A stretch of 18,838 bases of DNA. Source: JAZKIX01 sp040384645. GTDB taxonomy: Bacteria > Pseudomonadota > Gammaproteobacteria > Burkholderiales > Burkholderiaceae_D. Both the position numbers and the translations under genes were made by a program. Positions 7,347-13,890 of the stretch are shown here, in pieces. The stretch lies in contig JAZKIX010000223.1 in assembly GCA_040384645.1 (NCBI GenBank), positions 1 to 18,838 on the forward strand. Direction: 5' to 3'. The first letter of the stretch is position 1. Every line of letters begins with the position of its first letter. The notes beneath the pieces are model-generated. The model was not told where the DNA came from. It saw nothing but the letters and a program-made list of their open reading frames with translations, and did not search any database.

Positions 7347-7420
7347 AATATACTCAGCAGTGTATTTATTCCGATCCTTTAAATATGAGCGGGTAACGGC
7401 ATAAAATGCCATATACCCCC
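7347..7420 (+). repeat. Structured intergenic repeat, copy 2
   Basis: Hairpin 1: AATATACT (7347-7354), loop CAGC, AGTGTATT (7359-7366), 8 bp with one T-G pair. Hairpin 2: GGGTA (7391-7395) with TACCC (7414-7418), enclosing GGCAT (7398-7402), loop AAA, ATGCC (7406-7410), all perfectly paired. Same subfamily as copy 1; the ATGTC of copy 1 is ATGCC here, so pairing is maintained. Confidence 0.8.
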
Positions 7421-7593
7421 ATATTTATGCATGATATCGACAGGATAGCCGATGAAAATGCGTGCAGAAAATCCATGGTATGCATGCATTACAAATTGCC
7501 GCCCATTGCCGTGAAAACGACCTCTGAGGCATGGCGCAAAAACTGGCGACCGGCTTATTAACAGTCCTGAATCGATAGGGTGATTTTAGCGCG

Positions 7594-7612
7594 CGCTTTG
7601 GCTACCAAAGCG
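7594..7612 (-). terminator. Hairpin directly after the LamG-like gene
   Basis: Perfect 8-bp stem CGCTTTGG / CCAAAGCG with a 3-nt loop, starting right after the minus-strand stop codon. No T-run follows on the minus strand, so it may protect the mRNA 3' end or act as a weak terminator. Confidence 0.4.
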
Positions 7613-8659
7613 TCAGGGCGGAAGCCCATCCCAGACTTCGATATTGTCCAATTGCCAGCCGTTGCAGTAGCCGCCCGCAATCGGTGTCGATTGATTGATG
7701 CCGCCATCACTCATGTGCCAGAATTGGATGCCGTCGAGAATGAAATCCTGAAATATCCGGTTCCGGCCGTCAGGCTCAAATGTTTCTTTTTTCATGACGT
7801 GATCGTCGACGAACCACTGCAAATATTTATTGCCGTCTTCGCGCTTGCCAATGAGCACCGCAATTTTGTGCCACTGGCTATCGGCGCCATAACTGCGTTG
7901 GTTCGACAGCCACAAAGAATGCGGTCGCGTCGGGTACCACTCTGCCCACAAGTTCATCCATGCATCTTGATTGGCCGATAGCACACCAATGCCGTCAATG
8001 CCGCCGCGCATGGAAAGGTAATAAGACGTTTCAGGTCTGCCATTCATGCGCAGATATGCCAGCTTCCCCAGCACCGAAAGCGGATCAGTATTTGCGTTGC
8101 CGGTCCCTTTGTAAAAACACTTGTCGATCTTGAGCCACCAGCTGACGTATACGTTCGGCGCAGTGGCGTACCAGTCTTTTAGCGCCGGTACGTCCTTGAA
8201 ATTGAACGACATGGTGAAAGACTGGCCCGGCAAGCCGCTGATTGGATCGGTGATCGCTGTATTGAAGTTGCCGCGCAAGCTTTTTTGGCCGTCCTTGGGC
8301 TGTGACGTCACCTGGGCTTGATTGAGGCGTGTCGGCGTACTGCGTACCGGGCCATACAACCACCATTCCAGTTCAGGCGGCCGCAAGCTGTCCTCGAAAC
8401 TTTGCTGATACAGCCGCCGCGCTGCGGTGGGCTTTTTCTTGGCGAAAATTAAAATGTCATCCACCCAGATTGGCACGGTTGCTGCACCCCGTGCGGCCGC
8501 AAGTTGGCCCGGGGTCGCTTGCGCGTCGAATTTGACGCCGGACTTAACTGAACCCTGCTCCTGCGACTGCATGGTGCCAGCCGCCAAGGCCGCTGCACTG
8601 CTGAGAAGAGTTGCTGCCAACAACGCCGTAATGTGTGGCGCATACCGGATTGATCTCAC
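7613..8659 (-). CDS. Secreted protein with probable LamG/concanavalin-like fold
   Basis: 348 residues from a GTG start at 8659, chosen because AAGGA lies 7 bp before it; the frame also opens at a TTG eight codons upstream with no better signal. The N-terminus MRSIRYAPHITALLAATLLSSAAALA is a clear Sec signal with an ALA site near residue 26. The mature part is rich in Trp, Tyr and beta-strand-like runs, e.g. YVSWWLKIDKCFYKG, LWAEWYPTRPHSLWLSNQ, KYLQWFVDDHVMK and QLDNIEVWDG near the end. These resemble laminin-G/jelly-roll proteins, including carbohydrate-binding or polysaccharide-lyase-like proteins. No catalytic residues can be assigned. It stands alone, convergent with the glyoxalase gene. 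Confidence 0.75.
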   Translation of the reverse strand: MRSIRYAPHITALLAATLLSSAAALAAGTMQSQEQGSVKSGVKFDAQATPGQLAAARGAATVPIWVDDILIFAKKKPTAARRLYQQSFEDSLRPPELEWWLYGPVRSTPTRLNQAQVTSQPKDGQKSLRGNFNTAITDPISGLPGQSFTMSFNFKDVPALKDWYATAPNVYVSWWLKIDKCFYKGTGNANTDPLSVLGKLAYLRMNGRPETSYYLSMRGGIDGIGVLSANQDAWMNLWAEWYPTRPHSLWLSNQRSYGADSQWHKIAVLIGKREDGNKYLQWFVDDHVMKKETFEPDGRNRIFQDFILDGIQFWHMSDGGINQSTPIAGGYCNGWQLDNIEVWDGLPP

Positions 8660-9037
8660 AGGATTGTCCTTTTTATTGCTCAATGTAGTGACAGCTTGGG
8701 AAGGCCACCTTAAGAACCCATTCCGTCGGGAGCTTAAGACAATAAGAGGCCGAGACTAAAACAAAAATTTCTTTTATGCAATGCTGTTGATGCGTAGTGT
8801 TCATTCGCGTTACATCGGATACGTGGAACGACACACAGGTTAAAAACTGCCCAAATTGCGCTTGCATGCCCAATGCGCGGGCATGATCGAGACGGCAGAT
8901 AACTACACGAGACCAATAACACAAGTCCAGCGTCTTGATGGCGCAGTTTCTGCCAGAGTTTGAACGTCCAAGTAACGCGAACTAGGGTCAGGTATTTATA
9001 CGATCACAAAGCAGGTCGTCGCTCACCTTACGTCGGT

Positions 9038-9052
9038 TTATATACCCCCTTA
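9038..9052 (+). repeat. Possible remnant of the structured repeat (copy 6)
   Basis: TTATATACCCCCTTA matches the end of copies 1 and 2 (ATACCCCC followed by A/T-rich sequence). No clear hairpin 1 or GCGGGT box is seen at the expected distance upstream, and only a loose resemblance to the copy 4 flank (TAGCGGCG...AAGCCGCCG) downstream. Confidence 0.3.
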
Positions 9053-9212
9053 TTCACATATTTTTTGTGATGCTAGTTTGCCTTTAACAGTGCACCTAGC
9101 GGCGCTAAGCCGCCGTCCCCGACACACAAAGACCACCTGTAGCGAAAAATTGCATCTTGTTTGCTGTTATTGGATGCGCTCGCCATGGCTATCTCGAAGG
9201 CTGCACCTTAAT

Positions 9213-9274
9213 AAGTAAAGTTTGCTTGACATTACATATAAATCCACCTAAAGTATGTCAAGCAAGCTTTACTT
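9213..9274. promoter_or_regulatory. Long inverted repeat enclosing the operon promoter
   Basis: Arms of 20 bp, 9213-9232 and 9255-9274, are reverse complements with one mismatch (AAGTAAAGTTTGCTTGACAT on the left), separated by 22 bp. The left arm contains TTGACA (9226-9231); 17 bp later TAAAGT (9249-9254) can serve as -10. The right arm covers the likely transcription start. This is a strong operator candidate for the XRE regulator encoded third in the operon. As RNA only the right arm would be transcribed, so a DNA site is more likely than an RNA hairpin. Confidence 0.65.
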
Positions 9275-9298
9275 TTCAATTCTTTAGCGAGTTCCAAT

Positions 9299-9697
9299 AT
9301 GGCAAAAAATTTGGTTGTACCGGGGCAGGTGCGCTATCTGTTCAATATTATTGGTGGCGTGGTATTGCTGACCGGGGTCATTGCTGCGGGCGTGTGTTTG
9401 AAGAGTTTCGGATTGGCGCCGACCGCGAATATGGTCGCACTGGCGGTGGTGCTGCTGGCCTTGCTCGCCCTCTTCCCGCTGGTGCGCAGCGTGTCGCACC
9501 GCATGGATGAATTACAGCAAGCGCTGCATGAAAAAGCCAGCGCCGCCGCACTGGCGCTGTCGGTCGCGCTGGCCGCCGTGGTTGGCGTCTTGCAAGCCAA
9601 CGACGTCATCCCACTTTTCAACCAACTCTGGACATTCGCCGCCATCGTCGCCTTGTGGGCGATTGGCTTGATGCTCACCGATGCAAAATTCAAATAA
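9299..9697 (+). CDS. Four-helix integral membrane protein of unknown function
   Basis: 132 residues with four hydrophobic segments, roughly 13-35, 43-62, 80-98 and 105-126, split by a charged loop SVSHRMDELQQALHEKASA (about 64-82). No enzyme motif. Small membrane proteins of this size often sit beside compact XRE regulators of the YgzD type; here an SDR gene lies between them. The Shine-Dalgarno is poor (AGCGAG upstream). It is the first gene of the operon behind the 9213-9274 operator. Its end was apparently triplicated at DNA level (9688-9723). A sensor or transport role would be a guess. Confidence 0.75.
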   Translation: MAKNLVVPGQVRYLFNIIGGVVLLTGVIAAGVCLKSFGLAPTANMVALAVVLLALLALFPLVRSVSHRMDELQQALHEKASAAALALSVALAAVVGVLQANDVIPLFNQLWTFAAIVALWAIGLMLTDAKFK

Positions 9698-9723
9698 TTA
9701 TTCAAATAAATATTCAAATAAGG
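9688..9723 (+). repeat. Three 12-bp tandem repeats over the stop codon
   Basis: Units ATTCAAATAATT, ATTCAAATAAAT and ATTCAAATAAGG follow head to tail. The first contains the last codons and TAA of the membrane protein gene; the third ends in the AAGG of the next Shine-Dalgarno. This looks like slippage that lengthened the spacer between the two genes. Confidence 0.8.
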
Positions 9724-9731
9724 ACATTGCC

Positions 9732-10823
9732 ATGAACACATCTAAACAAACCATTCTTGTCACTGGTGCCGCCGGCTATCTGGCGTCGTGGGTCGTCGAG
9801 CAATTGCTGCGCGCCGGCCATACCGTGCATGGCACCGTGCGCAGCTTGAAGGACGCCCGAAAAGTGGCGCATCTGCTCAAGCTGGCGCAACAGTTGCCCG
9901 GCACCCTGCATTTGTTTGAAGCCGATTTATTGACCGAGCAGGGTTTCGACCGTGCCATGCAACATTGCGACACCGTGATCCATACCGCCTCGCCCTATTT
10001 TCTGAAAAAATCCAAAGACCCCGAGGCGCAATTGGTGCGCCCTGCGCTGCAAGGCACCCGCAATGTCTTAAATTCAGTCAACCGGACCGAGTCGGTCAAG
10101 CGGGTAGTGCTGACCAGCAGCGTGGTGGCGTTGTACAACGATGCCAAAGATGTCGGCGCCAACGTAGCCCACACGGTACAGGAAGACGATATCAACCCCA
10201 ATACCGATATCCACCACAACTCGTATGCTTATTCCAAAACCGTGGCCGAGCAAGCGGCCTGGCAAATGCAGAAAGCCCAAAGCCGCTGGGACATGGTGAC
10301 GATTCATCCCGGCGCTATTTACGGTCCGTCCCTCTCAGCGCGTGCCGAAGCGACCAGCGTTGACATGGTGATCCAATTCCTCAAGGGCTCATTCCGTACC
10401 GGCGTGCCGCGTCTGTGGCTAGGCGTGGTCGATGTGCGCGATGTGGCGCTGGCGCACGTCAAGGCTGCGCTTTTGCCGGCTGCGAGCAAGCGTTACATCG
10501 TCGTCGGCCAGAATGCGCGCCTGCTGGAAATGGCCGCCGTCATGCGGGTCGATGAGCACGGCATCAAAAACAAATTGCCTACCGGCGAAGCGCCGAAAGC
10601 CCTGATGTGGCTGATCGGCCCGCTAGTGGGCCTGCAGCGCAGCTTCGTGGCGCGCAATGTCGGCCACCCGCTGTTTTTTAACAATAGCCGCAGCAAGAGC
10701 GAGCTGGGGATCGATTACCGCAGCCTCGACGTCACCTTTAATGACCATATCGAACAGATCGTGCGCGATGGCTTGCTGGCTGCGCCACCGCAGAAGGGCC
10801 GGCCAGATGAAAAACTCGCTTAA
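9732..10823 (+). CDS. Extended SDR, dihydroflavonol-4-reductase-like NAD(P)-dependent reductase
   Basis: 363 residues from the ATG at 9732, preceded by AAGGACATTGCC; an in-frame ATG 17 codons upstream lies in the tandem repeat and lacks a site. The N-terminus TILVTGAAGYLASW (7-20) is the TGxxGxxx dinucleotide motif, and Tyr165-xxx-Lys169 (YAYSK) is the catalytic pair; TIHPGAIYGPS follows as in this family. Relatives reduce aldehydes or ketones of varied small molecules; the substrate is unknown. The C-terminus overlaps the XRE start by 17 bp. A short fragment of a similar gene lies at 13533-13616. Confidence 0.88.
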   Translation: MNTSKQTILVTGAAGYLASWVVEQLLRAGHTVHGTVRSLKDARKVAHLLKLAQQLPGTLHLFEADLLTEQGFDRAMQHCDTVIHTASPYFLKKSKDPEAQLVRPALQGTRNVLNSVNRTESVKRVVLTSSVVALYNDAKDVGANVAHTVQEDDINPNTDIHHNSYAYSKTVAEQAAWQMQKAQSRWDMVTIHPGAIYGPSLSARAEATSVDMVIQFLKGSFRTGVPRLWLGVVDVRDVALAHVKAALLPAASKRYIVVGQNARLLEMAAVMRVDEHGIKNKLPTGEAPKALMWLIGPLVGLQRSFVARNVGHPLFFNNSRSKSELGIDYRSLDVTFNDHIEQIVRDGLLAAPPQKGRPDEKLA

Positions 10824-11058
10824 AGCGCTGCGGCAAGAACGCCAGTTGACCCAGCAAGAACTGGCCGATGTACTGGCCGTCAGCCGCCAGACCGTCAACT
10901 CCATCGAAACCGGAAAATACGACCCCAGCTTGCCGCTGGCCTTCAAGCTGGCGCAGTTTTTGTCGCTCAAGATCGAGGATATTTTCGAGCCGGAGGAGGC
11001 AGGGAGCGGCCATTCTGGATGCTTCTTGTTTGGCAGCCCGAAACAAGATGGCAAGTGA
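10807..11058 (+). CDS. XRE-family compact transcriptional regulator
   Basis: 83 residues: KALRQERQLTQQELADVLAV then SRQTVNSIETGKYDPSLPLAFKLAQFLSLKIEDIF is a textbook Cro/C1 helix-turn-helix (HTH about 16-35) of the YgzD type, with a short tail of unknown role. The start is inside the end of the SDR gene (17-bp overlap), behind AGAAGGG, so translation is coupled. The frame is open further upstream within the SDR gene but MKNSLKALRQ is the normal family start. As last gene of the operon it probably autoregulates through the 9213-9274 inverted repeat; this is inference from position. Confidence 0.92.
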   Translation: MKNSLKALRQERQLTQQELADVLAVSRQTVNSIETGKYDPSLPLAFKLAQFLSLKIEDIFEPEEAGSGHSGCFLFGSPKQDGK

Positions 11059-11059
11059 C

Positions 11060-11084
11060 TGGCGAAGAATCGGCGCCATTTTTT
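11060..11084 (+). terminator. Probable terminator of the membrane-SDR-XRE operon
   Basis: Starts right after the XRE stop: TGGCG (11060-11064) pairs with CGCCA (11074-11078), then six T (11079-11084). The stem is only 5 bp, so efficiency is uncertain. Confidence 0.55.
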
Positions 11085-11134
11085 GCGAAAGCTGAGGTGC
11101 CTTTGAAAGGTAAGCAAATGTCATTGCCTTGCAG

Positions 11135-11164
11135 CCAGATTACCTCATAGAATCGGTAATCTGG
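11135..11164 (+). other. Perfect 10-bp hairpin ahead of the 40-codon ORF
   Basis: CCAGATTACC (11135-11144) and GGTAATCTGG (11155-11164) pair perfectly around a 10-nt loop. No T-run follows. It lies 16 bp before the ATG of the short ORF, directly upstream of an AAAGGAG site, so it may be an operator or a leader structure. Confidence 0.6.
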
Positions 11165-11180
11165 TTAAAGGAGATTTCCT

Positions 11181-11303
11181 ATGCGCGAGGGTTTGAGCAA
11201 GTGCATGATTGGCACCCTGTTATTTTTGCCGGGCTTGATGCCTGCAGCGCATAATTTTGCCGGTTTTTACAGGAATTTCTTTTGTCCATTTGCCTCAACA
11301 TGA
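11181..11303 (+). CDS. 40-codon ORF with strong ribosome binding site and hydrophobic N-terminus
   Basis: Too short for most gene finders. AAAGGAG with 7-nt spacing precedes the ATG. The product starts MREGLSKCMIGTLLFLPGLM and continues PAAHNFAGFYRNFFCPFAST. The N-terminal half looks like a signal peptide (basic start, hydrophobic core, PAAH), while the rest has no recognisable domain. It overlaps the first 22 bp of the glycosyltransferase gene in another frame, so it may be a leader peptide coupled to that gene or the surviving front end of an exported protein. No homologue is recognised. Confidence 0.45.
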   Translation: MREGLSKCMIGTLLFLPGLMPAAHNFAGFYRNFFCPFAST

Positions 11304-13234
11304 TCGTGCGCGACGAGGCGGCAGTGATCGAACGCTGCCTCGCTTCGCTTCTTCCCTATATCGATTGCTGGGTAATCGTCGATACCGGCTCGGTCGACGA
11401 TACGCCGGCGCGGATCAAGGCCGCCCTAGCCGGCGTGCCGGGCGAGCTGCATCACCGGCCGTGGCGCAATTTTGGCCACAATCGCAGTGAAGCGTTGGAA
11501 CTGGCGCGGGGTAAAGCCGATTACCTGCTCTTCATCGATGCCGACGAAACTCTGGCTGCTCTTCCTGGTGCGCGCTGGCCGCACTTGAGCGAAGCCGCCT
11601 ATTCGCTGGAAGCGCGTTTCAATGGCCTCAGTTATGACCGTGTCAGTCTGGTGGCGACCCGTCTGCTGTGGCGTTGGGCTGGTGTGCTGCATGAATATCT
11701 GGATGCCGGCCAACCGGTGGCGCAGCCGCGTTTGCCTAATTTCTGGATTGAAGTCCGGGCCGAAGGCGCCCGTTCGCAAGACCCGAGAAAATTCGACAAA
11801 GACGCCGCTGTGCTGGAAGCCGCCTTACGTGATGAACCGCACAATGCGCGTTACGCTTTTTACCTGGCGCAAAGTTATCGCGACGCTGGACAAACCGCCC
11901 AGGCACGCCAGGCTTACGAAAAGCGCGCCGCCATGGGCGGCTGGGATGAGGAAGTCTGGTACAGCCTGTACCAGATGGCGCGCCTGAGCGAATTGCTGGG
12001 CGAACCCAAGGCGCAGGTCATGAGCGCTTACCTGCACGCCTATGCTGCCCGGCCGAGCCGTGCCGAAACGCTGGTCGCCCTGGCGCGCTATCTGCGGCTG
12101 CAACTCGATTGGCCGCCGGCCTATTTATATGCCAAACAGGCAGCTGAATTACCGCTATCGACCGACCGCCTGTTTGTCGAACCGGCTGCTTATGGCTGGT
12201 CTTGCAAGGATGAATTGGCGCTGGCCGCGTTCTATAGCGGCAAAATAGAACAAGCCGGCCAGTTATGGTTGCATATGCTGGACGATGCCGACTTGCCCAC
12301 CGGCGACAGGCCAAGAATCGAAGCCAATCTGGCTTATATCCCCGGCCTCAAAGTGCCGGTGCCGAAACGCAGCGTGTCCAATGCCGCTGCAACGGTTGCA
12401 TTGCCATCTGCCAATCAATATCGAACACCATTCCCCGGCTGCCCTCTGTGTCCGTCTGCTGCGACCACGCAACTTGGCAGCTTCGATTGCACCGGCCACC
12501 CGATCTGGAGCGCCCCCTTGCCACGCCATTTGAGCTGGCTGCAATGCGGCGCTTGCCAGCACGTATTTACCGATGGATTTTTTACCGAAGCCGGACTATC
12601 GATCCTGTTCAGCAAAGCCAACCCTGGCCAGATTGCCGGCGGCGATTGGGATCAGCAGCGCTTTACCTGGGCGCCGGTAGTTGAACGGGTATTGCGCACC
12701 TTGCCCAATCAAGACGCCCTGTTTGACGGCGGCTTGAGTTGGATGGATATCGGCTGCGGCAACGGCGGTCTGGTATTTACCGCCGCCGAATTTGGCTTCG
12801 CTACGATTGGGGTCGATACCCGGCACGAAGCGGTTAAGCGGATTGGCGATATGGGCTACGCAGCTCTTCAAGGCGATTTGATGAGCATCGACATGGCGCA
12901 GCCGGTCGACGTAATCTCGATGGCCGATGTGTTGGAACACATCCCCTATCCCGCCGCCGCACTGCAACGGGTGCATCAATTGCTCGACGCACAGGGCGTA
13001 GTGTTTATCTCCTGCCCCAATAGCGACAGCGTGTCATGGAAAGAAATGGACCGCACACACAGCAATCCCTACTGGGCCGAACTGGAGCATTACCACAACT
13101 TTTCCCGCGATTCGCTGACTGCTTTATTGAGGCGCTGTGGCTTCAGACCAGTCAGCTTTTACGTCAGCTTGCGTTACAAGGCGTGTATGGAAATCATGGC
13201 GGTGAAGGTGCCGATGGACGGCATGCAAGCTTGA
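11282..13234 (+). CDS. Family 2 glycosyltransferase - TPR-like - zinc-ribbon - methyltransferase fusion
   Basis: 650 residues from a TTG start at 11282 (AGGA upstream); the ATG at 11300 is an alternative. Residues 1-100 are a GT2 domain: SICLNMIVRDEAAVIERCL and WVIVDTGSVDD, with nucleotide-sugar motif DADE (86-89). Residues about 150-360 are helical, TPR-like (AFYLAQSYRDAGQTAQARQA). Next comes a Cys4 knot, CPLC (387-390) and CGAC (422-425). The C-terminus is a class I SAM methyltransferase with DIGCGNG (489-495), VISMADVLEHI and FISCPN. Such enzymes modify surface or secreted glycans; the acceptor is unknown. It is cytoplasmic with no membrane segments. Start and function of the two catalytic domains together are inferred; domain calls are firm. 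Confidence 0.88.
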   Translation: MSICLNMIVRDEAAVIERCLASLLPYIDCWVIVDTGSVDDTPARIKAALAGVPGELHHRPWRNFGHNRSEALELARGKADYLLFIDADETLAALPGARWPHLSEAAYSLEARFNGLSYDRVSLVATRLLWRWAGVLHEYLDAGQPVAQPRLPNFWIEVRAEGARSQDPRKFDKDAAVLEAALRDEPHNARYAFYLAQSYRDAGQTAQARQAYEKRAAMGGWDEEVWYSLYQMARLSELLGEPKAQVMSAYLHAYAARPSRAETLVALARYLRLQLDWPPAYLYAKQAAELPLSTDRLFVEPAAYGWSCKDELALAAFYSGKIEQAGQLWLHMLDDADLPTGDRPRIEANLAYIPGLKVPVPKRSVSNAAATVALPSANQYRTPFPGCPLCPSAATTQLGSFDCTGHPIWSAPLPRHLSWLQCGACQHVFTDGFFTEAGLSILFSKANPGQIAGGDWDQQRFTWAPVVERVLRTLPNQDALFDGGLSWMDIGCGNGGLVFTAAEFGFATIGVDTRHEAVKRIGDMGYAALQGDLMSIDMAQPVDVISMADVLEHIPYPAAALQRVHQLLDAQGVVFISCPNSDSVSWKEMDRTHSNPYWAELEHYHNFSRDSLTALLRRCGFRPVSFYVSLRYKACMEIMAVKVPMDGMQA

Positions 13235-13275
13235 AATTGACGCATTCAAATAAGTTTTTTGGCTACAAATGGCCC

Positions 13276-13351
13276 AAATATACTGGGATATGTATTTTTA
13301 AAGGCCCAACAACTATGTGCGGGTGAAGGGTTGTTTTGGCATATACCCTTC
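13276..13351 (+). repeat. Structured intergenic repeat, copy 3
   Basis: Hairpin 1: AAATATA pairs with TGTATTT (7 bp with one T-G). Spacer AAGGCCCAAC leads to the GCGGGT box. Hairpin 2: GAAGGGT (13325-13331) pairs perfectly with ACCCTTC (13345-13351). The extra GAA/TTC pairs are unique to this copy, a compensated change. It starts 42 bp after the glycosyltransferase stop. Confidence 0.78.
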
Positions 13352-13460
13352 TCTTTCTACGTAAAAATGGAGAAAAAAATGCTTTTATGCTTGCCACTTT
13401 CTTAATCTAAAAAGCCACCACCTTAAACACCCTGCGTTCTGGCGCAGTCCACAATTTCTA

Positions 13461-13527
13461 CGTTTAATACCCCGTTTCCCGCATTTCGCGCAGCCCAATT
13501 GTCCGCCTGATGCCTACCCAATACAGT
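13461..13527 (+). repeat. Tail module of repeat copy 3
   Basis: Aligns with 15376-15443: shared CCGCATTTC, then CGCA, ATTGT, TCCG and the identical end CCCAATACAGT. It begins 110 bp after copy 3; the copy 4 tail begins 117 bp after copy 4. The stretch between core and tail is poorly conserved. Confidence 0.65.
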
Positions 13528-13532
13528 ACAAG

Positions 13533-13616
13533 CTGCCTACCGGCGAAGCGCCGAAAGCCTTGATGGCTTTAGTGTCTTTTATTATCAAAGGCAGCGCTTG
13601 GTGTAATGCTTGTTAA
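13533..13616 (+). pseudogene. Fragment of a second SDR reductase gene
   Basis: 26 bp (13534-13559) are identical to 10576-10601 inside the intact SDR gene. In the same frame the fragment reads LPTGEAPKALMALVSFIIKG before stopping, against LPTGEAPKALMWLIGPLVGL in the intact protein, so similarity persists beyond the identical part. It looks like a residue of a decayed paralogue or of a partial duplication. Confidence 0.6.
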
Positions 13617-13890
13617 ACTGCCCATTGTTCGAGTAGGGTTGCAGAACGCGGCAAAAGGATGCGCTTCTGCAAGAGAATGCCGTATCTAAATCGAAAGTGA
13701 ACGCAACGCAAGGTCGCCGACATCAGGCTCGTAAGGTTAGAGCCAGCAACAAAATACAAGTGTGATTTAGAAAAAGCATAAGCACGGTGAAAGCCGTTCT
13801 CGCGTCATACAGCACAGTGCGAGAGTTAATCCATTGGATCGTTACACCGGCATAACCGGCGTTCGAATTTTATAGACACGATAGGAAACC

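Larger units (their letters stand above)
7014..7612. other. Non-coding gap with box copy b and repeat copy 2
   Basis: About 600 bp between the convergent glyoxalase and LamG-like genes. It holds the 25-bp box (7020-7044), structured repeat copy 2 (7347-7420) and a hairpin just after the LamG stop (7594-7612). An open minus-strand frame at 6964-7203 would need a TTG start and has no recognisable content. I see no gene. Confidence 0.6.
8660..9298. other. Non-coding gap with a possible degenerate repeat and an operator/promoter
   Basis: About 640 bp between the divergent LamG-like and membrane-protein genes. It holds a short match to the end of the structured repeat (9038-9052) and an inverted repeat enclosing a promoter (9213-9274). 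Open frames on the minus strand at 8673-8924 show no protein-like features. The rest appears empty. Confidence 0.55.
13235..13890. other. Non-coding gap with repeat copy 3, its tail and an SDR gene scrap
   Basis: About 650 bp between the glycosyltransferase and DUF2252 genes. It holds structured repeat copy 3 (13276-13351), the tail module (13461-13527) and a fragment of an SDR gene (13533-13616). From 13617 to 13890 I see no gene and no convincing promoter. Confidence 0.6.

Noticed and set aside
7391..7420. CsoR/RcnR-type metal operator (TATACCCCC)
   Set aside because: The C-run resembles such sites, but in all five copies the other half is a variable hairpin arm at different spacing, and the neighbouring genes are not metal efflux genes.
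8673..8924. 83-residue minus-strand ORF upstream of the LamG-like gene
   Set aside because: No ribosome site, no domain and irregular composition; the region looks like plain intergenic DNA.
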